Assembly: GCA_047603135.1 (NCBI GenBank)
Contig: JBLKOW010000010.1
Span: 1 to 19,817, forward strand
From: JACJVV01 sp047603135
GTDB taxonomy: Archaea; Nanobdellota; Nanobdellia; Woesearchaeales; JACJVV01
Reading direction: 5' to 3'
DNA: 19,817 nt
Part shown: piece after piece, positions 12,897 to 19,817 of the stretch
Layout: each line of letters begins with the position of its first letter
Position numbering within the stretch: position 1 is the stretch's first letter
The notes under the pieces: model-generated
What the model saw: only the letters and a program-made list of their open reading frames with translations
Database searches by the model: none
Told to the model about the DNA's origin: nothing
Program-made: the position numbers and the translations under genes

Positions 12897-15800
12897 TTAT
12901 TTTTTAAAGAAACTTTCTTTCTCAGACTCCTCATCTGAATCATCTATGGGTTGTTCTTGTGTCATTGATCGATATAATAAAAAAATCCCTATAATAAGAA
13001 GTACCCCTAATAAAAATAACATAACAGCATTAGCATAATCACTCCACCAAATCCACAATGTTGAACCTTCACGAGGCTTTACCACAACAGTAAGCGGTGC
13101 AGAAACTGATTCACCATGAGGATCTTCAGCAACTACAGTTGCATTAACAATACCAACAAAACCAGCAGGTGCACGGATAGTTAGAATATCTCTCCACACT
13201 GAAAACTGCAAGGTTTCATTAGTAATATTCACAACATTAAAGAACAATTCATCACCATCAGGATCAATAAAATGATTACTAAGAACTATCTCATCTGTAG
13301 TACCACTTTCCATGACAAAATATTCAAATAAACGAGTAAGATTATTCTCTTCAATATATTCAAGCATAGCAAATACAGCTACAACATTTTCATCCACATG
13401 AATCTCTCCCTTTATTTCAGAAATTGAGTCATTGTATTCATCAACACCATTTGCTACATCCTCAGTAACTACAAAATAAGGTGCAGAAGCTTCATATAAT
13501 ACATGATTTTCTGTTCGAAGTGTAACACCACAAACCCAAACATCACCAAGCTGTATAAGGTTGCGATCAATAACTCCCTCTGTTTGATTTTCATATACTT
13601 GAATAAAATCCCCCTCTCCTTCACGATCAAGATACCATGAATAGGTAACAGAACCCTCAATTAATTCATCAGAAAAAACAGTTTCACCTGATTCTAACCT
13701 AATTAATATTCCTTCGCGAAGCGATGCTAGACCAACTTCACACTTCAAATTTTGAGTAAAAGGATGCAACACTTGTTCATCAATTTCAGAAACTACTGTA
13801 TCTTCAAAAACTGTTTCTAATTCAGGATCAAGCTCTTGTTCCTCATCAGTTACATTTATAGTAGTCTCATTATCATCAGTAACCAAATCACGTGAAAATG
13901 AAGACAATGGAGCATACACTGTAAAATAATAACCAACCACAAAAAGCAATAATACTAGCAACAAAAGAAGCAGTATATCCTTCCAGAGAGATGAAGATTT
14001 CTTAGGTGAGTCTTTGGAAGTATCACTACTCTTTTCCTTTTTAAGTGTCCTTTGAGGAGCAATAACAGCAGTCTGCTTTTTTTGTTGTTCTTCACGAGCT
14101 AATGATAAACGTCTTGCACGTTCACGAGCAATTTTACGTTTACGTCTCTCTTCACGCTTATTTCTAACCCATGAAGTAAAAGAAGGCCACAAAAAACCAA
14201 GTAGAACAACAATTAAAAATACTAATAATAAAAGTAATAAAATCCATAAACAAGTCAACTCACCTAAAATTCCTCCTAAAAATACATGACAAAAGCAAAG
14301 AGGAAGTGAACGAGTATCAACGTGAACATCATCACTTTCTTGAAGTATTTCTGTATTAGGTATATCTGTTATATTCACCGCTGAAGCATTAGTCTCATTT
14401 AATAAATCCAGTGGAACAGTAACAACACTACACGCACCAGGCCATGTACCACCACTATGAAAACTGGTATAAACACAGAATGTAAATACAGTTACTAAAC
14501 ACAAGAATAAAAGAATAATAAGAGCGTGCCTACCAACAATAAATCCACTTTGTTTTTGAGCACTCCAAGTCTTGCGTGGAGTTATTTTATATAAAAAAAG
14601 AGATAGAATAAACAAAACCAAAAATACATTAATTAAAACTCCACAAAAAGTACCAAAACCAAACGTAAAAAAAGTACTAAAGGAAGGAAACGTAGTCACA
14701 TTATAATCTATATCATCAACCAATGAATCATTAATCAGCGCTGTTTCATTATCCTCTATTGCAACTGTATCATTAATTGGTGGAACAGTAACACCAGTTA
14801 TATTATGATCCGTAATATTATGATCTGTAACATTTGCATCAACAATAGTCTCATTTGTACCAGTAAATAAACGATCAAAACCAAATACTGAAGAAACATC
14901 TAAGGCAGGCCTATACCCTGTAACTAAAGACCCAAATGCAAACCCTAATAACAAAAGTAAGAGTAAAATTAGTAACAGAATTGCAGCAACACGTTTTTTG
15001 CGTTTTTTACGTTCTTGTTTTTCTTTCGCTGAAATAGGTTTTTTTGATTCAGTTTTTTGAGATAAAGCTTTTTTAGCAACCACAGTTCGAGAAGAGCGAC
15101 TTTTTTCTTTTTCTAAATCATCACGTTTTTGTTGCTCATCTTTTTGCCGCTGTAAATCTGCAGCAAGAATTTCTTTGCGTGCACGTGCTTCAGCACGCTC
15201 TTTTCGTTGTTGTTCACGAAGTGCAATATTATCAGGACTATTTCGAATCCGCTTTAAACGACGAACAACTAAAAAAAGAAGCAATAAAAAAAAAATAACT
15301 AAAAGTAACAAAAATAAAAGAATTAAATCAGACAATGCAAAAAATGAAACCTCAGAAACGCTTTCTGTACCCAAGCAATCAACACCATCGTAGGTAAAAG
15401 AAGAGATATAAGAAAAACCAGAACGTTGTCCAGAAAATACAGCTTCTCCAGAAACCATCCCGAATAAATCATCCCCTGCAATATACATATATGCAGTAAC
15501 AGTATCACCTGGAGCAAGCATATATGAAGCTTGATCAAAATCAACATACATTTCATCAAAGCCACGAACTGAAGGGACAATTATTTCATAATAAGGTCCA
15601 CGATTAGAAAGCTGAAAATTATAGACTGCTACATCGCCAGCGCAAACACGATTTCGCATACCTGTCACTTGAAGATTTACCGCAGCACAGCGCTGCACAT
15701 TAAAAACAGTTTGATGTACTTTTTCTAAATCAAAAATAGTTTGAGGACGTGTTTCAAGAACATATTCTCCTTCAGCATCACAGGGAACGCTTACAAATGT

Positions 15801-16097
15801 ATGCAGTCGCCTCTCTTCATTAGGTCTTAGCCAAAAACGAGTAGGTAACGCATCTACCCACTTTCGAGGAATTCCTTCATGAGTTATTTCATAATGAGAT
15901 ATAGTGTTTCCTGTGTTATGTAACAGTCCCTCAATAACAAATGAACTACAAGCACAAGTCTCAACAAAATTTGGTGCAGCGTACTGAAAATCTTCAGTCG
16001 CAGAAAAAACAATAGAAGCATGTAACCCAACAATAAAGAAAACAAACAAGAATAAACTAACGGTACCCAGTTTACTTCTACTTTGTATGTATTCCAT
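12897..16097 (-). CDS. Seven-helix surface protein with basic cytoplasmic modules
   Basis: I recognise no named family for this 1066-residue protein. It has a signal peptide (1-32) and an outside cysteine-containing Ig-like N-domain (33-250). Helices lie at about 253-278, 369-392, 476-504, 525-546, 603-637, 708-729 and 1019-1042. The inside loops 279-368, 505-524 and 638-707 are basic; the two long ones are Arg/Lys/Glu-rich and coiled-coil-like. The outside loops 393-475, 547-602 and 730-1018 hold about 19 N-X-S/T sequons, and none occurs inside. Residues about 936-1007 (FIDPDGDELFF, EDPHGESVSAPLTVVV) look like a cadherin-like or tandem Ig domain. The C-terminal tail is acidic. GGGGAG 5 nt before the ATG is a Shine-Dalgarno site. 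A role linking the glycosylated surface layer to the cytoplasm is an inference. Confidence 0.8.
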   Translation of the reverse strand: MEYIQSRSKLGTVSLFLFVFFIVGLHASIVFSATEDFQYAAPNFVETCACSSFVIEGLLHNTGNTISHYEITHEGIPRKWVDALPTRFWLRPNEERRLHTFVSVPCDAEGEYVLETRPQTIFDLEKVHQTVFNVQRCAAVNLQVTGMRNRVCAGDVAVYNFQLSNRGPYYEIIVPSVRGFDEMYVDFDQASYMLAPGDTVTAYMYIAGDDLFGMVSGEAVFSGQRSGFSYISSFTYDGVDCLGTESVSEVSFFALSDLILLFLLLLVIFFLLLLFLVVRRLKRIRNSPDNIALREQQRKERAEARARKEILAADLQRQKDEQQKRDDLEKEKSRSSRTVVAKKALSQKTESKKPISAKEKQERKKRKKRVAAILLLILLLLLLLGFAFGSLVTGYRPALDVSSVFGFDRLFTGTNETIVDANVTDHNITDHNITGVTVPPINDTVAIEDNETALINDSLVDDIDYNVTTFPSFSTFFTFGFGTFCGVLINVFLVLFILSLFLYKITPRKTWSAQKQSGFIVGRHALIILLFLCLVTVFTFCVYTSFHSGGTWPGACSVVTVPLDLLNETNASAVNITDIPNTEILQESDDVHVDTRSLPLCFCHVFLGGILGELTCLWILLLLLLVFLIVVLLGFLWPSFTSWVRNKREERRKRKIARERARRLSLAREEQQKKQTAVIAPQRTLKKEKSSDTSKDSPKKSSSLWKDILLLLLLVLLLFVVGYYFTVYAPLSSFSRDLVTDDNETTINVTDEEQELDPELETVFEDTVVSEIDEQVLHPFTQNLKCEVGLASLREGILIRLESGETVFSDELIEGSVTYSWYLDREGEGDFIQVYENQTEGVIDRNLIQLGDVWVCGVTLRTENHVLYEASAPYFVVTEDVANGVDEYNDSISEIKGEIHVDENVVAVFAMLEYIEENNLTRLFEYFVMESGTTDEIVLSNHFIDPDGDELFFNVVNITNETLQFSVWRDILTIRAPAGFVGIVNATVVAEDPHGESVSAPLTVVVKPREGSTLWIWWSDYANAVMLFLLGVLLIIGIFLLYRSMTQEQPIDDSDEESEKESFFKK

Positions 16098-16163
16098 TCA
16101 ACTCCCCAAAATGTTTGAAGTATATAGTAACTATTTCCTTCACTACTTGAAAATAGAAACCCG

Positions 16164-16171
16164 TATATAAA
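16164..16171 (-). promoter_or_regulatory. TATA box of the seven-helix surface gene
   Basis: TTTATATA on the minus strand predicts transcription from about 16141, giving a 44-nt leader that ends in the Shine-Dalgarno site GGGGAG (16108-16103). This gene therefore has a leader, unlike rio1 or ABCE1. Confidence 0.5.
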
Positions 16172-16282
16172 CCTTTGCATTCTAAAGTAAAGATTGTCGT
16201 CGATATAAAGGGACAAAAATACAATAAGAATATGATGAACAAAAACAACACTTAAAATACCAAGTAGGAAAGATACATAATT

Positions 16283-16318
16283 AAAAATTAAAGAAAAAAA
16301 AGTAAAAAAACAAAAAAC
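16283..16318 (-). terminator. T-rich terminator of the single-pass surface gene
   Basis: Directly after the stop codon the minus strand runs GGTTTTTTG, seven T's, AC, then eight T's, with further T-rich sequence. This is the strongest U-tract terminator in the window, as expected for a highly transcribed gene. Confidence 0.65.
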
Positions 16319-17641
16319 CTAATAATAGGTTTTTCCTTCTACGTTCTCGTCTTCATCGTCTTCGTTTTCACGTTTGAGTTTTTTAACTCCAACAACAACT
16401 GCAAGCACGATAAGTAAAACGACAAGTACAATTAATCCAATTTCAAGTGCATCTCGAAGAGCAAAAGCAGTTGCTCTTACTTCTTCACCTTTTTCTACAG
16501 TCGCAGTTAAAGGCACTTGTTTTAAGACTTCATCAGCTGAGCTCACTGTTAAAGTGAATACGCGTTGACCTTCAGCAGCATCAGCAAGCGGAGTTACATA
16601 AAGGAAAACTGCTTGTGAATCACCTGCACCCAAAACGAAAGTACTTTTTGGATTGATTTGTACTGATGCGAAATCATTTGTTCCTTGTACACTTACAGTG
16701 TATGAACGTGATGATGCACCATCGTTAGTAATTGAAAGTGGATATACTGCACCAGCTTTTCCAACAGTTAAAACTTGGGACGTTGCACCAACAGTAATTA
16801 CTGTTTCACCTGAAGGAGCTTTTGGATCTTCAGTATCCATTAGAGCTTGACATAAATCTCCTTCTACAACACGAATGTATCCTCTTTCATGAATTGCTTC
16901 ACGAAGTTGATTGTAACGTACTTCTAAAACTACTTCATATGTTCCAGCTGGAGCACATGCAGGAATTCGTAAATACATTTCTTCAGTTGTTGCTGCATCG
17001 TTTACACGAACACGGTCAATAAAGTCAGAAGCACTAATTCCTAGATCAGGAACAGCAACAGTAACTTTTACTGAGCTTTCAGTGAACTGCCCTTTATTTT
17101 CAACACGAGCGGTTGTTAAAAGTGCACGACCTGCTTCAACAGTAGTACCTGGTGAAAATACAACATCCATAACTGAGAATCCTCGACGAGGAGCATCAAG
17201 TCGTAAACGGTAGTCTTCCACAAGTGCTGGATTGTTTCTATCTGAAACAATAATCCGTAATCGGTAATCATCTCGATCAACACTTGCTGGTACGCGTAAT
17301 TGTAATTTTTTCCGATATCGAGTATTTGGCTCAACATCAAAAATACCAGTTGTCGCTGACATTGGCTCGAGTGTATTAAACTCATAACCAGAAATAAAAC
17401 CAGTGATTTCAACATCACGGTATGTCACATTAGAGTTTTCATTTAAAACCCAAATATCAACTTCGAGAATATCTCCTCGAGTAAAGCTTACACGGTTAAT
17501 TTCTCCAGTCGCAACTGAATGAACATGACCGTGATCAATTTTTGTTTCAAGCGTAATATCTGTGCCCAAATCTGCAGAAACAGCGAACATAGATACACAT
17601 GCCATCAACACTACAAGCACAAGTGCCTTTAAACCTTTCAT
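16319..17641 (-). CDS. Single-pass surface protein with CARDB/APHP-like domains
   Basis: The 440-residue protein has a signal peptide (about 1-23, MKGLKALVLVVLMAC then SMFAVSA), an exported part and a helix at 397-419. It ends in a short acidic tail finishing GKTYY. The exported part contains three beta-rich segments: about 28-150, a CARDB-like domain at about 157-258 (VAVPDLGIS, APAGTYEVVLEV), and an APHP/NEW3-like domain at about 285-383. One sequon (Asn71) is in the first. Base composition is visibly less A/T-rich than in its neighbours, suggesting high expression. The ATG at 17641 was chosen because the signal peptide starts there; an in-frame ATG at 17659 is possible. GGGGGTT lies about 9 nt upstream. 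A structural envelope role is an inference. Confidence 0.8.
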   Translation of the reverse strand: MKGLKALVLVVLMACVSMFAVSADLGTDITLETKIDHGHVHSVATGEINRVSFTRGDILEVDIWVLNENSNVTYRDVEITGFISGYEFNTLEPMSATTGIFDVEPNTRYRKKLQLRVPASVDRDDYRLRIIVSDRNNPALVEDYRLRLDAPRRGFSVMDVVFSPGTTVEAGRALLTTARVENKGQFTESSVKVTVAVPDLGISASDFIDRVRVNDAATTEEMYLRIPACAPAGTYEVVLEVRYNQLREAIHERGYIRVVEGDLCQALMDTEDPKAPSGETVITVGATSQVLTVGKAGAVYPLSITNDGASSRSYTVSVQGTNDFASVQINPKSTFVLGAGDSQAVFLYVTPLADAAEGQRVFTLTVSSADEVLKQVPLTATVEKGEEVRATAFALRDALEIGLIVLVVLLIVLAVVVGVKKLKRENEDDEDENVEGKTYY

Positions 17642-17717
17642 TTTGTGTAACCCCCACATATTTTTGAGTGTAATTGTAGAGCATATTAGCTCACTATACG
17701 GAAATATCACACTCCTA

Positions 17718-17730
17718 TTTAAATATTTCG
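17718..17730 (-). promoter_or_regulatory. Strong BRE/TATA promoter of the single-pass surface gene
   Basis: The minus strand reads CGAAA followed by TATTTAAA, a near-ideal archaeal BRE/TATA pair. Transcription should start near 17695, leaving a leader of about 54 nt. A perfect 19-bp palindrome lies about 50 nt upstream of it. Confidence 0.65.
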
Positions 17731-17776
17731 ATTTTGTTACTATTTTAAAGTAAACAAATAAAAACATCATTTTAAA

Positions 17777-17795
17777 GTAGATATAGTATATCTAC
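17777..17795. repeat. Perfect 19-bp palindrome upstream of a strong promoter
   Basis: GTAGATATA, one G, then TATATCTAC gives two 9-bp arms with perfect symmetry. It lies 37 nt after the stop codon of the PKD-repeat gene and about 50 nt upstream of the TATA box of the next gene. It could be a regulator-binding site for that gene or a 3'-end hairpin of the preceding transcript. No long T-tract follows it directly. Confidence 0.5.
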
Positions 17796-17831
17796 CCCTG
17801 TTCAAACAACATACAGCGACATAAATTTCAT

Positions 17832-19817
17832 CTAAATTATCATTACATGCCTATGTTGTACACGACGCACATTTTCTCCAGTAAGAGTTGCACGTGCTAA
17901 ATATTCTCCTGGATAAACACCATGAGGAATTGGTAATACAAGTGTCGTCGTCACCATACCATCTTGAGATAACTCAAAATTTCGAGATCGACGAGAAATA
18001 CCTAGCTCAGGAATTGCTATTTGAACTGTTAAATCCTGAACTGAAATATCTCCCCTATTTCTAAATGTAAACGTAAAATACGCATAATCACCACTCTCTA
18101 CACGCTCATTAGGATTTAATAAACGCATACTGGATACATATACATCAGTAAATGGTTCAACAACTGGCTCTGGGATTGGTACCGGTTCTCCATCAACAAC
18201 TGAGAATTGAACAGTACCCTGCGATGTTAAACCATGCTCGTCACGAACAATTAACGTAGCAACATAAGACCCTTTCTCAAATTGCTTTGTAAATGGTTGT
18301 GGTAAACCAGTCCCATTGGCAATAACTCCTGTTGCATCAGTTTTCCATGTATATTCAACAATTTCGTGCATTGATGTAACATTTGCAGTAAATAAAATTA
18401 ATTCTTGACGGCCAAATACAGCCCCATTATCAGGACTTGTTATAGTAACCATTGGTGCTTCAAGAGGATTTATTAAAATCCACACAGTATATGTGTCTGT
18501 ATATTGAAGTACATCATCATCAACTACTGTTAGCGTAATATCATGACGCCCTAAACTAAGATTACTGTAATTAAAAATAAAACTACACGAAGGTAACCCA
18601 CAATAATCCGTATGGAAAATTCCATCTAAACTTGAGGACCATGTTATATCTGTAACAATGCCATCAGGGTCAGAAGCATTTCCTTCGAAAGTAATAGGTT
18701 GATCTTTATAAAATACTGAACCCGAGGTTGGATGGATAATTAAAGCAGTAGGTGCCTCTAATGGTTTTACTTCAAACACAACACTAGCAGTCGAGGTTAA
18801 ACCATCATTATCAGTTGCAACAGCATTAACAGTATGCTTACCAAATGATAAATTGTGAAGAGTGAACTCACTACCTAATCCAATAAAACCATCAATACTT
18901 GATGTCCATTCAATTGAAATAACTTCTCCATCTTCATCATATGCCTCTGCTTTAAAGATAATTTCTTCCCCTACCTTATACGTATCTTGATGTAATGGAC
19001 TTACAATCGTTATTACAGGTGCAGTTAATGCATCCACATAAAAATAAACCGAATCAGACGCTGATAAACCATCATCATCAAACACAGTAAGTGATAATGC
19101 ATGTCTTCCAACAGATAGATTCATCAAGTCAAAATTTAATGTTGCTGAAGACTCACCCAATGCACTTTGTGCAAGTACACCATCTTTATCTGAGTACAAA
19201 GTATAATTTTCAATAACACCATCACTATCACTAACAAGTGCACTAACAAAGACTGTATGCGTTTCCTTAAATCGATCTCCATCAGTTGGTGTTGTGATAG
19301 ATGCAGTTGGTTCAAACAATTCTCTCACGCGAACAGCAATACTGTCTGATGCAGATCTTCCATATACATCATAAACTGTAAAAGTTATATCATGCACCCC
19401 AACAGAAAGTGAAGTACTCTTAAAAGTAGAAAAGTTTCCAATTCCTTCATGTAATAAGCCATCTCTATCAGAAACCCACTCAAAGGAAGTAATAGACACC
19501 CCATCACCAATTCCGGTAAAAATAACTTCATCATTAACTATGTATGTTGAACTATCAACTGGACTTGTTATGGATGCAGTTGGTAAAGGTCCCACTGGTG
19601 GCAAAACAGTAATAGTAATAGTTTCACTATCAGTAAAAAGACCATTAGTAACACTAAAAGTAACAGTATAACTGCCTTCCTGAGAAAGCTCAGGACTCCA
19701 ACTAAATAAACCAGTTGACGCATCAAAGATCATCCCAGGCTGAAGTGGTTCAGCTGAATACGTTAATTCACGACCTTGTGGATCAACAGCACTAACAGTA
19801 AATGAAAGTTCTTCACC
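17832..19817 (-). CDS. Secreted PKD/Ig-repeat surface protein, 5' end missing
   Basis: The reading frame is open to the window edge; the visible part is 661 residues. It starts within a dystroglycan/He_PIG-like Ig domain (SFTVSAVDPQGRELTYSA, FDASTGLFSWSPEL). Five tandem PKD-like repeats of about 87-99 residues follow. Each has an ITSP-like opening, a W-S-S-x-D-G-like strand, and an LSxGxHxxxxTVxDxDG-like end. After a Pro/Glu/Val linker comes a terminal CARDB-like domain (IPELGIS, PIPHGVYPGEY), which resembles the domain at 157-258 of the next gene's product. No membrane helix follows, so anchoring must be N-terminal or through partners. Several N-X-S/T sequons are present. An adhesin or envelope role is an inference; the first methionine in the visible frame is internal and not the start. 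Confidence 0.88.
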   Translation of the reverse strand, partial: GEELSFTVSAVDPQGRELTYSAEPLQPGMIFDASTGLFSWSPELSQEGSYTVTFSVTNGLFTDSETITITVLPPVGPLPTASITSPVDSSTYIVNDEVIFTGIGDGVSITSFEWVSDRDGLLHEGIGNFSTFKSTSLSVGVHDITFTVYDVYGRSASDSIAVRVRELFEPTASITTPTDGDRFKETHTVFVSALVSDSDGVIENYTLYSDKDGVLAQSALGESSATLNFDLMNLSVGRHALSLTVFDDDGLSASDSVYFYVDALTAPVITIVSPLHQDTYKVGEEIIFKAEAYDEDGEVISIEWTSSIDGFIGLGSEFTLHNLSFGKHTVNAVATDNDGLTSTASVVFEVKPLEAPTALIIHPTSGSVFYKDQPITFEGNASDPDGIVTDITWSSSLDGIFHTDYCGLPSCSFIFNYSNLSLGRHDITLTVVDDDVLQYTDTYTVWILINPLEAPMVTITSPDNGAVFGRQELILFTANVTSMHEIVEYTWKTDATGVIANGTGLPQPFTKQFEKGSYVATLIVRDEHGLTSQGTVQFSVVDGEPVPIPEPVVEPFTDVYVSSMRLLNPNERVESGDYAYFTFTFRNRGDISVQDLTVQIAIPELGISRRSRNFELSQDGMVTTTLVLPIPHGVYPGEYLARATLTGENVRRVQHRHVMII
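18186..19583 (-). repeat. Five tandem PKD-like domain repeats
   Basis: The repeats lie at about 19323-19583, 19023-19310, 18756-19022, 18459-18755 and 18186-18458. They are divergent at the DNA level and recognisable only in protein. Four of the five end with an LSxGxH-like turn; the last has FEKGSY instead. The fourth carries two extra cysteines (YCGLPSC) not found in the others, possibly a local disulfide. Confidence 0.8.

Noticed and set aside
17642..17770. N-terminal extension of the single-pass surface protein to 483 residues
   Set aside because: The extension crosses its own BRE/TATA promoter, so it would not be in the transcript, and it would bury the signal peptide.
18186..19583. CRISPR array or DNA-level tandem repeat
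   Set aside because: The repeats are about 260-300 bp, divergent in DNA and in frame; they are protein-domain repeats. No short regularly spaced repeats occur anywhere in the window.
1..19817. Insertion sequence, prophage or defence system
   Set aside because: No transposase, integrase, capsid, nuclease-toxin or restriction gene is visible, and the genes are mostly core archaeal functions or surface proteins.

Overview
The window looks like a piece of an AT-rich archaeal genome. The evidence is the archaeal information-processing gene set: DnaG-type primase, RIO1 kinase next to a two-KH ribosome-assembly protein, both topoisomerase VI subunits, and ABCE1. Several genes have a TATA box centred about 25-31 nt before the start codon, which points to leaderless or near-leaderless mRNAs. 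Small zinc-ribbon and membrane thioredoxin proteins, and large surface proteins with Ig-like repeats, resemble DPANN archaea of the Woesearchaeota/Pacearchaeota type. That placement is an inference from gene style, not a phylogeny.

Layout. (1) Positions 1-2118, plus strand: a membrane-anchored SurA-like/thioredoxin fusion, then a rhomboid protease. (2) 2211-3962, minus strand: dnaG followed by a small double zinc-ribbon protein. (3) 3963-4579: a 617-nt gap with no convincing protein gene. It holds a possible structured dnaG leader and, on the minus strand, a candidate structured RNA of about 165 nt behind a BRE/TATA promoter. (4) 4580-9589, plus strand: rio1, KH protein, top6B, top6A and a family-2 glycosyltransferase; the last three are coupled by overlapping reading frames. 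(5) 9673-11415, minus: ABCE1, divergent from an MBL-fold hydrolase at 11521-12321, plus. (6) 12375-19817, minus: a cell-surface block. In transcription order it has a PKD/Ig-repeat protein (5' end outside the window), a single-pass surface protein with a strong promoter, a 1066-residue seven-helix membrane protein, tRNA-Trp(CCA), and a small lipoprotein.

How the genes work together. Rio1, the KH protein and ABCE1 all act in ribosome biogenesis or recycling. DnaG and Topo VI act on nucleic acids and chromosome topology. The 3' part of the window builds the envelope: two neighbours share a CARDB-like domain, and the 1066-residue protein has a topology in which every N-glycosylation sequon falls outside and every basic segment inside.

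Most notable observations: ABCE1 lacks exactly the four cysteines that would bind one of its two [4Fe-4S] clusters while keeping the four for the other; the candidate structured RNA at about 4240-4406; the internally duplicated membrane module in the 1066-residue protein; and a tRNA-Trp gene only 21-24 nt from the start of a lipoprotein gene with no room for a separate promoter.
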